Assembly (NCBI GenBank): GCA_965203255.1
Contig: OZ241882.1
Location: 1,612,001 to 1,676,000 of the forward strand
Origin: JAPOUP01 sp965203255
Lineage (GTDB): Bacteria; Pseudomonadota; Alphaproteobacteria; Rhodobacterales; Rhodobacteraceae
DNA length: 64,000 nucleotides
Reading direction: 5' to 3'
Under the pieces are notes generated by a model. It was not told the DNA's origin, made no database searches, and was given only the letters and a program-made list of their open reading frames with translations. The stretch's first letter is position 1, and each line of letters begins with the position of its first letter. This document shows, piece by piece, positions 18,900 to 28,158 of this stretch. The position numbers were made by a program, and so were the translations under genes.

Positions 18900-18992
18900 G
18901 CGCTGCAGCGGGTTGGCAGAGCCATCCGATAGGGCGAGAGCAGGGTGGCACAGGGAAGACCTGAATGGAGACCGGAGGCGAACACGGCCTTT

Positions 18993-19646
18993 ATGGACTA
19001 CGATCAGATCCGGAAAACAGCACTTGAGCGGCACTTGGATATCATGGGTGGCCTTGTTCCCGACCCTCGTGACGGTGCCCCAGAGAACTGCGCCACGCTT
19101 CTCCTGCTCGGTCCAGCGGAGCCGGGGTTCTGGTCCATGTTCACCGCCAGCGCCGAATATCGCGATAGTACGCCGCATGCCCTTGATCGCTGGTCAGCTC
19201 GAGTGATTCAGGAGCTTGCTGAAGAGCTGGGAGGCCAGGCACTCTTTCCGTTCGGTGGTCCTCCATTCCTCCCTTTCATCAAATGGGCGCTCCGGTCGGG
19301 CCGGGCATGGCAGTCGCCGGCGGGGATGCTTGTGCATGACCGTTGCGGATTGATGGTCAGCTACCGCGGAGCGATCGGCCTTGACAAGCAGCTTGAGCTT
19401 CCCGCTTCCGGCAACTGCCCTTGCGATTCCTGTTCCGAACGCCCCTGCCTTTCCGCCTGTCCTGTCGATGCTTTGAGTGCCGGTTCCGGTTTCAACGTCT
19501 CGGCCTGCCACGGCTTTCTTGACACTGCGGACGGTCTGGACTGCATGGCCCGGGGTTGCGCGGCACGGCGGGCTTGCCCGGTCTCTGCAAGATATGGCAG
19601 GTTGGAGGCACAGTCGGCATTTCACATGAGGGCATTCCACCCATGA
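18993..19646 (+). CDS. ferredoxin-like 4Fe-4S protein
   Basis: A 217-residue protein with clustered cysteines: CPCDSCSERPCLSACPVDAL and then CHGFLDTADGLDCMARGCA with RRACPVS. This looks like the two-cluster ferredoxin domain of QueG-type proteins, but the N-terminal half lacks the cobalamin-binding region of a full epoxyqueuosine reductase. The N terminus GPAEPGFWSMFTASAEYRD is conserved in alphaproteobacterial relatives known only as ferredoxin-like. I choose ATG 18993; a GTG at 18945 is also possible. The stop overlaps the ATG of sixA (ATGA). Confidence 0.75.
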   Translation: MDYDQIRKTALERHLDIMGGLVPDPRDGAPENCATLLLLGPAEPGFWSMFTASAEYRDSTPHALDRWSARVIQELAEELGGQALFPFGGPPFLPFIKWALRSGRAWQSPAGMLVHDRCGLMVSYRGAIGLDKQLELPASGNCPCDSCSERPCLSACPVDALSAGSGFNVSACHGFLDTADGLDCMARGCAARRACPVSARYGRLEAQSAFHMRAFHP

Positions 19647-20152
19647 CGCGGCGTCTGATTCTGGTTCGGCATGCCAAATCAAGCTGGAGTCATGCCGATC
19701 TTGACGATCATGAGCGGCCGCTGAACGAGCGGGGACGAAGGTCGGCATCAAGGATTGGTTCATGGCTAAGGGAACAGAACCACCTTCCACGGCATGTACT
19801 GTCCTCGGATTCAGTTCGAACCCGCGAGACCTGGAGACTCATCGAGGACGAGCTGAACTCTGGAACTGAAGTGAATTGGCTCCGGACACTATACCATGCC
19901 GGCGCCCAAAACATGCTGGACATACTCCGCTCGTCAAAGGATGAGTCCACCATCCTAATGCTAGGGCACAACCCGGGAATCGCGATCTTTGCAAACATGC
20001 TCGCAGGCGAACCACCGCCGCATGTACGGTTCCGCGACTATCCAACCGGTGCGACCACCATCCTTGAGTTTTCGGCATCCCGATGGGCGGATGTTGACTG
20101 GGGGTCAGCGATAGTCGGTGATTTCGTTGTACCCAGAGAACTCGGTGCGTAA
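19643..20152 (+). CDS. sixA: SixA-type histidine phosphatase
   Basis: A 169-residue phosphohistidine phosphatase of the SixA branch. The catalytic RHA motif is in ILVRHAKSSWSH; the SixA signature DHERPLNERGRRSA follows, and the second catalytic His is in MLGHNPGIA. SixA-type enzymes dephosphorylate histidine phosphocarrier proteins. The ATG at 19643 overlaps the stop of the ferredoxin-like gene. It converges on the bzt operon with a 167-bp gap. Confidence 0.9.
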   Translation: MTRRLILVRHAKSSWSHADLDDHERPLNERGRRSASRIGSWLREQNHLPRHVLSSDSVRTRETWRLIEDELNSGTEVNWLRTLYHAGAQNMLDILRSSKDESTILMLGHNPGIAIFANMLAGEPPPHVRFRDYPTGATTILEFSASRWADVDWGSAIVGDFVVPRELGA

Positions 20153-20319
20153 CACAGTTGGAAATCCTGCCCTCGGTGACCGTCAATCCGACTTGGCTAC
20201 GGAGGGATCGAGTTGACCACACCCGACATACGAAGCGCTTGGCGACGCTCGACATGAATGTGAGGGTCGATTCGAGGAACCGGGGTCTCCAGGAATCCAG
20301 CGGGCAGAAATCCGTCCCG

Positions 20320-21123
20320 TCAGTGCCCCAGAATCTGGCTTAGGAACAGCTTGGTCCGTTCGTGTTCCGGATTTCCGAAGAACTCGCTGGGTTCATTCTC
20401 CTCAACGATCTGACCCTGATCCATGAATATCACGCGATTGGCCACCTGACGGGCAAATCCCATCTCATGGGTCACGCATAGCATCGTCATGCCTTCTTCC
20501 GCCAACTCGATCATCGTATCGAGAACTTCCTTGATCATCTCAGGATCAAGCGCCGAAGTCGGTTCGTCAAACAGCATGATTCGAGGCCGCATGCAGAGTG
20601 AGCGTGCAATGGCCGCTCGCTGCTGCTGACCACCGGAGAGCTGTCCTGGGAATTTGTTTGCCTGTTCCGGAATCTTGACCCGCTCAAGAAAATGCATCGC
20701 CGTTTCGACGGCATCCCTGCGAGGTGTCTTGCGAACCCAGATAGGCGCGAGCGTGCAGTTGTCGAGTATCGTCAGGTGCGGAAACAGGTTGAAATGCTGA
20801 AAACACATCCCGACTTCTGACCTGATCTTGTCAATGTTCTTGAGATCGCTTGTGATCTCCGTTCCATCGACAACGATTCTCCCCTTTTGGTGCTCCTCAA
20901 GACGGTTGATGCACCGGATCAAGGTCGACTTTCCTGACCCGGAAGGACCGCAGATCACAATTCTCTCACCCCTGTAGACCGTCAGGTTGATGTCGCGCAG
21001 AACGTGGAACATCCCGAACCATTTGTTCATGTGCGTGATCTCGATCGCGATTTCATCGCTGACCTTCATCTGACTGCGGTCAATCTCCCGGTCAGGAAGG
21101 ATCTGTTGGGCCTGTTCAGCCAT
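20320..21123 (-). CDS. bztD: amino-acid ABC transporter ATP-binding protein (BztD/AapP)
   Basis: A 267-residue ATPase of the polar amino-acid uptake family. Walker A GPSGSGKST, Q-loop in GMCFQHFNLFPHL, signature LSGGQQQRAAIARSL, Walker B RIMLFDEPTSALDPE and the switch His in CVTHEMGFARQ are all in place. It is the last gene of the bztABCD-type operon, 15 bp after bztC. In Rhodobacter this system takes up Glu, Gln, Asp and Asn; specificity here is inferred from gene order and family. Confidence 0.95.
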   Translation of the reverse strand: MAEQAQQILPDREIDRSQMKVSDEIAIEITHMNKWFGMFHVLRDINLTVYRGERIVICGPSGSGKSTLIRCINRLEEHQKGRIVVDGTEITSDLKNIDKIRSEVGMCFQHFNLFPHLTILDNCTLAPIWVRKTPRRDAVETAMHFLERVKIPEQANKFPGQLSGGQQQRAAIARSLCMRPRIMLFDEPTSALDPEMIKEVLDTMIELAEEGMTMLCVTHEMGFARQVANRVIFMDQGQIVEENEPSEFFGNPEHERTKLFLSQILGH

Positions 21124-21138
21124 ATGTCTCGTTACCCC

Positions 21139-22440
21139 CTAATGATGGTCAGTCCTAAGGCGCCGCTCGAGGTACATGGAGTAGCGGGACATTCCGAAGC
21201 AGAAGATGAAGAATAGAAGCGCAATAAAAGCGAACAGTTCCCAGTAGATCCCATTCCAGGCCGTATCGGCGCGAATTGAGTTTGTCAGGCCAATCGGATC
21301 CAGAAGTGCGATGATCGAGACCAGCGTGGTGTCCTTGAAGACGCCGATAAAGGTCGAGACGATCCCAGGAATCGAAATCTTCAGCGCCTGCGGCATGATG
21401 ATCAACCGCTGACTCTGCCAATAGTCAAGACCTAGCGAGTCCGCCCCTTCGTATTGGCCCTTCGGCAGTGCGGCCAGACCACCTCGGATAACCTCCGCCA
21501 TATAGGCCGCCGCAAAGAGGGTCACCATTATCATCACCCGCAGGATGATATCGAAATTGGTGCCCGGCGGCATGAATATGTTCAACAGTGTTGAAGCGAC
21601 GAAGAGCAATGTAATCAGCGGTACGCCACGTATGAACTCGATGAAACCCACACAAAGCCCCTTGACCACCAGAAGGTCCGACTGACGGCCAAGCGCAAGG
21701 CAAATCCCCAGCGGGAGCGAGCAGCCTATGGCAACGACGCCGATCAGGATCGAGAGCATGAAACCACCGAACACCCGGCTCTCGATCGATTCAAGAGCGA
21801 TTGGAAGAATTCCCTGAAGTGCCCCCGAGACAGGACCGACAAGGTAGAGCCACCAGACGACTGTCAACAGGACGGCGGAGATCAAGGCACCAAGAGATCC
21901 GATTCTCATCTCAAGGAGGCGGTATCCATACCAACCAACAGCAAGACCTGCGGCGATCGCAACAAATGTCCAGATGCTGCCTCCCCACATCAGCCACGGC
22001 AACAGGAAGGGATAAGCTGCCGTAATGTAGAGAAGCTGTCTTGGCGCTTCCGGAAACAGAACCGGCGCCACGGCGAGGAGAAGCAGAATGAAGGCCAGGA
22101 TCGGCCGCCAATAGAGTTCAGACGGGTAGAAGCCGAACAGCAGCTGCAGCCACCTCTCCCTGATGACGCCCCAGCAGGCATGTCCGTGCGTGCTGCTCCA
22201 GACGGCCTTCATGATTTCGCGGCATTCGTTCAGCGAGTCCGCAACCCAGACCGACTGGAATATCCAAGGGACCACTCCAGCAAGAACGTAGTAGATGAAG
22301 GCAACGGAAACGATGGTGAGAAAGGTGTTTTGCCAATTCGAGAACAGGTTCTCCCGCAACCATCCCACGAGCCCCACCGACGACGACGGCGGCGCCTCCT
22401 CCGGAAGCATTTCACGGCGGACGAAGAACGTATCGGTCAT
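21139..22440 (-). CDS. bztC: amino-acid ABC transporter permease (BztC/AapM)
   Basis: A 433-residue inner-membrane permease with a long N-terminal region holding several extra membrane segments, typical of AapM/BztC, before the core permease domain. The EAA loop reads GADSLGLDYWQSQRLIIMPQ, preceded by AAYMAEVIRGGLAALPKGQ. It starts one base after the bztB stop, so the genes are coupled. It pairs with BztB as a heterodimeric channel. Confidence 0.94.
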   Translation of the reverse strand: MTDTFFVRREMLPEEAPPSSSVGLVGWLRENLFSNWQNTFLTIVSVAFIYYVLAGVVPWIFQSVWVADSLNECREIMKAVWSSTHGHACWGVIRERWLQLLFGFYPSELYWRPILAFILLLLAVAPVLFPEAPRQLLYITAAYPFLLPWLMWGGSIWTFVAIAAGLAVGWYGYRLLEMRIGSLGALISAVLLTVVWWLYLVGPVSGALQGILPIALESIESRVFGGFMLSILIGVVAIGCSLPLGICLALGRQSDLLVVKGLCVGFIEFIRGVPLITLLFVASTLLNIFMPPGTNFDIILRVMIMVTLFAAAYMAEVIRGGLAALPKGQYEGADSLGLDYWQSQRLIIMPQALKISIPGIVSTFIGVFKDTTLVSIIALLDPIGLTNSIRADTAWNGIYWELFAFIALLFFIFCFGMSRYSMYLERRLRTDHH

Positions 22441-22441
22441 C

Positions 22442-23713
22442 TCAGCGTTCCACCAGTTTCACCTGTTTGTTGTACCAGTTCATTACGGCTGAAATACACA
22501 GGCTGATTGAAAGGTATACGAGCATCAAAAGAAGCACGCACTCCAGTTCCCGCCCCGTTTGGTTGAGAGTGATCCCCCCAAGGGTGCCTGTCAGGTCCAT
22601 ATATCCAACGGCGATAGCAAGGGAACTGTTCTTCGTTAGGTTCAGGAACTGCGAAATCAGTGGCGGAATGATCACCCGAAGCGCCTGCGGTAGGATTACC
22701 AACGACATAATTCGGTTCGGTCGGAGGCCAAGCGCTCCGGCGGCCTCTGACTGGCCCTTGGATATCGCGAGTATGCCTCCTCGAACGATTTCAGCGATGA
22801 AGGCGGCGGTGTAGAGCGACAGGGCAAGCCATAAGGCGACCAGGGAATTTCGCAGGTGTGTTCCACCGCGAAAGTTGAAGCCCTTGAGTTCTGGATATCC
22901 CAGATGGAAACCCAGCGCCATCATAACCGCGACGGTCGGAACAAAGAGTAGGCCGGTCGTGACGTGCCAAGTTGTCGGCCGGTCACCGGTTCGTTCCTGA
23001 ATTTCCCTTGCGCGATTCAAGTTCCAACGGATTGCGAAAACACTCGCTGCGAAGACAGCGAGAATCAGGAGCAGGTCAAGTGAAACATCAAATCGTAAGC
23101 TGCTTTCGCCAAAGAGATGAACGTCTCCTAGGCTGCGGGAGAACAGGGCCTCGGGAATATATACACCCCGGTTGGTGATGGCGACGGAGTCGAAGAGCAT
23201 CATCGATGCTACCGGATCCTCACCGCGGAAGTCAGCAGGTCTAGGAAGACTCTCGATAAGGATCGCAAGAGCCAACAGGATCCACAGCAGCACCGGCACA
23301 TTGCGGAACATCTCGACATAGACGGTCATGATCCGGGCGACCAACCAGTTACGGCTGAGGCGCAACACGCCGACCAACACTCCGACTACAGTGGCTGCTA
23401 TGCACCCCAGTACAGCAACCAAGAGAGTATTGAGCAATCCAAGGAATGACGCACGCAGGTGAGTATCGCGGCTTGTATAGTCCAGAAGACGCTGGTTTAT
23501 GTCATAGCTTGCGGGGTCGCGGAAAAAATCAAAGTCAACCGGCTTGCCAAGGGTCTGCAGGTTGACAAGTGTATTATTGACGAGCCAAGCCGCTAGGAGC
23601 ATAAATCCGGTAAGTGCAACACATTGTATTGTTAGTGAACGATACCGGGTATCGTAGATCAACATGCTCAGACGGAACGTCGGATCCTTCGGAGGGTCGA
23701 TGAACGTCGTCAT
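22442..23713 (-). CDS. bztB: amino-acid ABC transporter permease (BztB/AapQ)
   Basis: A 423-residue inner-membrane permease. The N terminus YDTRYRSLTIQCVALTGFML is typical of AapQ/BztB. Core permease helices follow, with the EAA loop in AAGALGLRPNRIMSLVILPQ. A large loop near residues 150-220 (FRGEDPVASMMLF...) is characteristic of this subfamily. It lies 123 bp downstream of bztA, a gap that holds a strong hairpin. Confidence 0.95.
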   Translation of the reverse strand: MTTFIDPPKDPTFRLSMLIYDTRYRSLTIQCVALTGFMLLAAWLVNNTLVNLQTLGKPVDFDFFRDPASYDINQRLLDYTSRDTHLRASFLGLLNTLLVAVLGCIAATVVGVLVGVLRLSRNWLVARIMTVYVEMFRNVPVLLWILLALAILIESLPRPADFRGEDPVASMMLFDSVAITNRGVYIPEALFSRSLGDVHLFGESSLRFDVSLDLLLILAVFAASVFAIRWNLNRAREIQERTGDRPTTWHVTTGLLFVPTVAVMMALGFHLGYPELKGFNFRGGTHLRNSLVALWLALSLYTAAFIAEIVRGGILAISKGQSEAAGALGLRPNRIMSLVILPQALRVIIPPLISQFLNLTKNSSLAIAVGYMDLTGTLGGITLNQTGRELECVLLLMLVYLSISLCISAVMNWYNKQVKLVER

Positions 23714-23798
23714 GTAGCTTCCTTACCTGTCCGGTCTGAATGACCGCCAGATATATTGAGCTTCCGGGGCAATGGATAAATGTGAGGTGCTTGAAGTT

Positions 23799-23823
23799 GG
23801 GGCGCGGACCCTGGCCGCGCCCC
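23799..23823 (-). promoter_or_regulatory. intercistronic stem-loop between bztA and bztB
   Basis: GGGGCGCGG pairs perfectly with CCGCGCCCC around a 7-nt loop (9-bp stem), 13 nt after the bztA stop. No T-run follows in the direction of transcription, so it is not a standard terminator. In ABC operons such a hairpin usually protects the binding-protein mRNA from 3' decay and raises its level over the permeases; that role is inferred here. Confidence 0.7.
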
Positions 23824-23836
23824 GACATTCAAAGTC

Positions 23837-24856
23837 TTACCGGAACGGAGGCGAATACAGCAACCCACCATCGGTCCATTGCGCGTTCAGGCCGCGCGAA
23901 AGGCCGATCGGGGTGTTTTCGCCAATGTGCTTTTCGAAGAGTTCACCATAGTTTCCAACAGCCGAGATGGCCCTGACAGCCCAGTCACCATCAAGACCCA
24001 GCATTTCCCCAAGATTGCCCTCGGTGCCAAGAAGACGATTGATCTCGGGATTGTTGCCAGCCTCGGCAGCCATTTCACCGACATTGGCGGAGGTTACACC
24101 AAGCTCCTCGGCGGTGATGAGTGCATTCAGCGTCCACCGAACGATGTCAGCCCAGACATCGTCGCCGTGCCTGACCAGCGGGCCAAGCGGCTCCTTGGAA
24201 ATAATTTCTGGAAGGATCAGGTGTGCATCTGGTGATTCAAACGAGGCGCGAGTCGCGGCGAGGCCTGACGCGTCCGTGGTGTAGACATCACATGCGCCTG
24301 CCAGATACTGTTGTTGCGCTTCAGCGTTCGTTTCAATCGGAACCGGTTCGTAGCTGATGTTATTGACGCGGAAGAAATCAGCCAGGTTGAGCTCGGTTGT
24401 CGTACCGGTCTGAATGCAGACCGTTGCCCCGTCAAGATCCTTGGCGGAGCCAACGCCAAGCTCTTTCGGAACCATAAATCCCTGACCGTCATAGTAATTG
24501 ACGCCCAGGAAGGTGAACTTGAGATCCACGTCACGCGAAAACGTCCAGGTCGTGTTCCGAATGAGCATGTCAATTTCCCCGGAGGCAAGGGCCGTAAAGC
24601 GCGTCTTTCCGGTGGTCGGGACGAATTCGACTGCCATCGGATCTCCCAGGACGGCTGCCGCGACGGCCCGGCACAGCGCAACATCGAAGCCGTCCCAGTT
24701 GCCATCCGCGTCAGGTGCGGCGAAGCCCACGAGACCAGTATTCGTGCCACAGTTCAAGTTGCCGCGCGCCATGACATCATCCATGGTCGCAGCGCTTGCA
24801 GCGCCTGCCGCAAGGCCGATTGCAGCGAACGTTCCCAAAATTAGAGACTTACGCAT
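23837..24856 (-). CDS. bztA: periplasmic amino-acid-binding protein (BztA/AapJ)
   Basis: A 339-residue periplasmic solute-binding protein. A Sec signal peptide is visible at residues 1-22 (MRKSLILGTFAAIGLAAGAA, cleavage after ASA). Mature-domain signatures are GNLNCGTNTGLVGFAAPDA and GNWDGFDVALCRAVAAAVLG, with the RFTALASGEIDMLIRNTTWT segment typical of AapJ/BztA. It captures acidic amino acids and their amides for BztBCD. AGGAA lies about 8 nt before the ATG. It is the first gene of the operon. Confidence 0.96.
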   Translation of the reverse strand: MRKSLILGTFAAIGLAAGAASAATMDDVMARGNLNCGTNTGLVGFAAPDADGNWDGFDVALCRAVAAAVLGDPMAVEFVPTTGKTRFTALASGEIDMLIRNTTWTFSRDVDLKFTFLGVNYYDGQGFMVPKELGVGSAKDLDGATVCIQTGTTTELNLADFFRVNNISYEPVPIETNAEAQQQYLAGACDVYTTDASGLAATRASFESPDAHLILPEIISKEPLGPLVRHGDDVWADIVRWTLNALITAEELGVTSANVGEMAAEAGNNPEINRLLGTEGNLGEMLGLDGDWAVRAISAVGNYGELFEKHIGENTPIGLSRGLNAQWTDGGLLYSPPFR

Positions 24857-25277
24857 GATTCATTTCCTTTCTCGATTCACAAATTCCCACCCAAGCTTAC
24901 CTTGGCGGGAACCCCTAATAACAAGGTGGACTTACGCGCCCGGCGAAAGCCCGGAGGCCAGTTGACGGCCCATTGTCCTTGACCTGTGTGGGTTGAGTCA
25001 AGGGTCTGCAACTGAAATACCTCAAATTTGGGTCCTTTTGACAGTTCTCAACTTCCAAGAGCACGGGATCCGTGCAGCCGACTGACCGGATATGCAGTAG
25101 GGACTGTCACGAACGGTGGAATACGCGAGGCGGGTGTCTGCCCTTTCGCAGGAGGGTCGCGGCACAGTGCTCCCACATGCCAGCGCACTGCAAAATACGC
25201 AGGGAACCCTTCGCTCAATCCAATCACCTAGCGGGGAAGTCCCAATCGCCCCTCCTGTGAGATCAAAAGGGGAAACA
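24857..25277. other. bztA upstream region
   Basis: About 420 bp between bztA and the vapC pseudogene. It should carry the bzt promoter, probably within 24860-25020, which is A+T-richer. I see no gene, and no riboswitch that I can name. Confidence 0.4.
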
Positions 25278-25689
25278 TCATGAGGGATGCGGATCCAGCC
25301 AGTTCTCCAGCCGCAATTCAGGAATCCGCGTGAACTCCTGTGGATTTCCTGAAACCAGCACCGCGTCAAGGCTGATCGCTTGGGCCCGCGATCCACAGGT
25401 CGTTGCCACCGATCATTTGTCCACTTGCCTCCAGAAAGGTGCGCAACCGCCCGTATTCCCGTGCCGTTTCGGAATCAATGTCCAGTATCTCGACCTCGGC
25501 CAGAAGTGCCTCCACACGGGCGGTCAGTCGGTCTGATCCCTTCTTGCGGCAGCCGCAGCGCAATTCGCCCTCGACGATCACACTGGTTGCGATATCCATG
25601 TCGCTTCGCTCCGCAAGGATCATCGCTGCGGGTCCACGGGGGTTTCGTACCAATTCGCCGATTATGTTCGTGTCCAGCAGGCGAAACAT
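25278..25689 (-). pseudogene. vapC: frameshifted VapC (PIN-domain) toxin
   Basis: The N-terminal 95 residues are a good PIN domain: MFRLLDTNIIGELVRNPRG with the first Asp, the TSVIVEGELRCGC acidic Glu, and GGNDLWIA with the third Asp. The frame then fails (GPSDQP stop). The missing tail continues in the +1 frame, AQAISLDAVLVSGNPQEFTR and then IPELRLENWLDPHPS, to a stop at 25278-25280. Comparison with the family pattern DLWIAAHARA suggests loss of about ten bases. The C-terminal strand and fourth acidic position are lost, so the toxin is probably inactive. Confidence 0.85.
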
Positions 25690-25952
25690 CAGAGGATATC
25701 TTCCCTGTCAGGAACTGGGTCGGCAATGTCCTGAACGGCATCATCGATCTGATCCCAACTCGATAGCAGCCCGGGCAGTCCCACCTTTCGCTTGGGTTCG
25801 ATGATGAGCCGCTCCCCGTCCTTCCGGATCAAGGCACGGTTTCCCGGCAACTCGAACTCTACGGGAATACGGATGGCCTGATTGCGGTTGTTCCGGAACG
25901 GGCTGACCTCGCGGACTTCCGGGGGCATCGTGCATCTCTTCATTTTAGACAT
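25689..25952 (-). CDS. vapB: VapB-type antitoxin (AbrB-like)
   Basis: An 87-residue antitoxin with an N-terminal SpoVT/AbrB swapped-hairpin domain (FRNNRNQAIRIPVEFELPG, then RLIIEPKRK) and a C-terminal toxin-wrapping tail. Its stop overlaps the vapC ATG (TGATG). The start could be 25952, 25943 or 25928; none has a strong ribosome site. An A+T-rich repeat (two ATATG[G/C]C units near 25950-25975) just upstream may be the autoregulatory site. With its toxin broken, it may persist as an orphan. Confidence 0.85.
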   Translation of the reverse strand: MSKMKRCTMPPEVREVSPFRNNRNQAIRIPVEFELPGNRALIRKDGERLIIEPKRKVGLPGLLSSWDQIDDAVQDIADPVPDREDIL

Positions 25953-26550
25953 ATGGCAATTGTATATGCCAAATGCGTTCCGATCAACGGCTCGTCGCGG
26001 AACGCCGGTTCCTCGAGTGTACGGCTTACTTACCAAGTTTGAGCAGGGCCGGGCCATCAGCCCTAAACGATGTGCCGTGCGCCCAGTCTTCATGCGCTGA
26101 TGTACAGAAGCCAATCAAGGAAGCTCTCACAGCAGAGGCTCGGAAACGCGGCTTGACCCATAAAGAAGCTTTACGAGCGCCGTCGAGCTGGTGGGATACG
26201 TATTCATGAGGCTTCGGAAACAGATGGCCAAAGGAGAAAACAGTTGTCCAACCCGTGCCGTGGCTGGCTCCGGCACTGAAGACTTCACCGTTGATTAATG
26301 ACCCCCATTCACCCGCTCATGCTGTTCCTGTCTGAAGATTCGCTCTATGCCAGCATCAGGAAGGCAATCCGTTTCAGTTTCAAGGAGTGATGCATCGCCA
26401 AGCGTGAATGTAAAGGGAAACTGAAGAGGCTGGACATTCCCGTGGGCAAGAGGAATGGCTGCAACGTTTCACCTTTTGTTCTCGTGGCGGTATGCTATCA
26501 TGCTTTCGCCCTGAAAGGGCGCCCCTCAGGCCAACGCCTGCTCCAAGGGT
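25953..26550. other. region upstream of the type I restriction locus
   Basis: About 600 bp with no convincing gene. A small hairpin GCCCTGAAAGGGC (26508-26520) lies about 40 bp before hsdM. Promoter sequences for both vapB (leftward) and hsdM (rightward) must lie here, but I could not find a well-spaced -35/-10 pair. Confidence 0.4.
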
Positions 26551-26562
26551 GTGGATGCGAGC

Positions 26563-28158
26563 ATGATCGAGGCAGACATGAAAGCAGTGCTTAAGGAACC
26601 CGGCGTCGAACAGAAGTCAGGTAACGACACAGGTCCCAGCTTCGAAGCCAAGCTATGGGCTGCGGCGGACAAACTGCGTGGCAACATGGAGCCTTCCGAC
26701 TACAAGCATGTGGTCCTCGGCCTCGTCTTCCTCAAGTACATATCAGACGCCTTCGAGGCAAGGCGCACCGAACTGCTCGACGAGGAACTGGCCGACGCCG
26801 AGGATCCCGAGGAGTACCTCGCCGGGAACGTCTTTTGGGTCCCGAAGGCAGCCCGCTGGTCACGTCTGCGGACCGCTGCCAGGCAGCCGACCATAGGCAA
26901 AAACCTCGACAGTGCGATGCTGGCGATCGAGGCCAGCAACGCCTCCCTCAAGGGTGTGCTTCCCAAGGATTACGCCCGTCCAGCGCTTAACAAGGTCATG
27001 CTCGGCGAGTTGATCGATCTTGTGAGCGGCATTGGCATGGCCGAGCAGGCGGACCGCTCCCGAGATGTCCTAGGCCGGGTCTACGAGTACTTTCTGGGCC
27101 GCTTCGCCGGAGCTGAGGGCAAGCGGGGGGGCGAGTTCTACACGCCACGCTCCGTCGTCCAGCTGCTGGTAGAGATGCTGGAGCCCTACAGGGGCCGCGT
27201 CTACGACCCGTGCTGCGGCTCCGGCGGCATGTTCGTGCAGTCCGAGAGGTTCGTCGAGGAGCACGGCGGACGGATCGGCGACATTGCGGTTTACGGACAG
27301 GAGAGCAACTACACGACGTGGCGGCTCGCGATGATGAACCTCGCCGTGCGCGGGATTGACGCCGACATCCGCTGGAACAACGAGGGCAGCTTCCACAGAG
27401 ACGAACTGCCGGACCTCAGGGCCAACTTCATCCTCGCCAATCCGCCGTTCAACATCTCCGACTGGGGTGGCGACCGGCTGAGGGAGGACGCCCGCTGGAC
27501 TTTCGGAATTCCGCCCGCGGGCAACGCCAACTACGCCTGGCTGCAGCACATCCACTACCATCTCGCCCCCAACGGCACGGCGGGCGTGGTGCTGGCCAAC
27601 GGATCCATGTCCACGGCCACGTCCGGTGAGGCCGGCATCCGCCGCGCGATGGTCGAGGCCGGCGTGGTGGACTGCATGGTCGCGCTGCCCGGGCAACTCT
27701 TCCACTCGACGCAGATCCCTGTCTGCCTCTGGTTCCTCGCGCGCGACAGGAATCCCGGCGGGAACTGGCGCGATCGGCGCGGACAGGTGCTGTTCATCGA
27801 CGCCCGGAGGCTCGGGCACATGGTTGACCGTACCCATCGCGAGTTGACCTTAGATGACATCGCCCGCATCGCCGCGGTCTACCACGCCTGGCGCGGCGGG
27901 GAGGGGGTGGGCGAATATGCCGATGCGCCCGGCTTCTGCCGGAGTGCGCCGCTGGACGAGGTGCGTCGGCACGGCCATGTGCTTACCCCCGGCCGCTATG
28001 TCGGAGCGGCACCTACTGAAACGGACAGCGAGCCGTTTGGGGACCGGATGAAGCGTCTGGTCGCGCAACTGCGCGAGCAGCAGGCCGAGGGCGCGAAACT
28101 GGATACGGCCATCAAGAAGAACCTCGAAGCGCTAGGCTTCGGGGAAAGCAGGCCATGA
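26563..28158 (+). CDS. hsdM: type I restriction-modification methyltransferase subunit HsdM
   Basis: A 531-residue N6-adenine methyltransferase that works with HsdS (M2S) to methylate the recognition site and joins HsdR for cleavage. The N-terminal HsdM helical domain contains KLWAAADKLRGNMEPSDYKH and VVLGLVFLKYISDAF. The AdoMet motif YDPCCGSGGMFVQS is near residue 215 and the catalytic NPPF motif (ILANPPFNISDWGG) near 297. I prefer ATG 26563; an in-frame GTG at 26551 adds four residues. The stop overlaps the ATG of the next small gene (ATGA). Confidence 0.96.
   Translation: MIEADMKAVLKEPGVEQKSGNDTGPSFEAKLWAAADKLRGNMEPSDYKHVVLGLVFLKYISDAFEARRTELLDEELADAEDPEEYLAGNVFWVPKAARWSRLRTAARQPTIGKNLDSAMLAIEASNASLKGVLPKDYARPALNKVMLGELIDLVSGIGMAEQADRSRDVLGRVYEYFLGRFAGAEGKRGGEFYTPRSVVQLLVEMLEPYRGRVYDPCCGSGGMFVQSERFVEEHGGRIGDIAVYGQESNYTTWRLAMMNLAVRGIDADIRWNNEGSFHRDELPDLRANFILANPPFNISDWGGDRLREDARWTFGIPPAGNANYAWLQHIHYHLAPNGTAGVVLANGSMSTATSGEAGIRRAMVEAGVVDCMVALPGQLFHSTQIPVCLWFLARDRNPGGNWRDRRGQVLFIDARRLGHMVDRTHRELTLDDIARIAAVYHAWRGGEGVGEYADAPGFCRSAPLDEVRRHGHVLTPGRYVGAAPTETDSEPFGDRMKRLVAQLREQQAEGAKLDTAIKKNLEALGFGESRP

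Noticed and set aside
20153..20319. Bidirectional terminator between sixA and bztD
   Set aside because: I could not find a stable hairpin with a T-run in either direction.
26471..26501. Promoter TTGTTC...TATCAT upstream of hsdM
   Set aside because: The spacer is only 14 nt, too short for a standard sigma-70 promoter.
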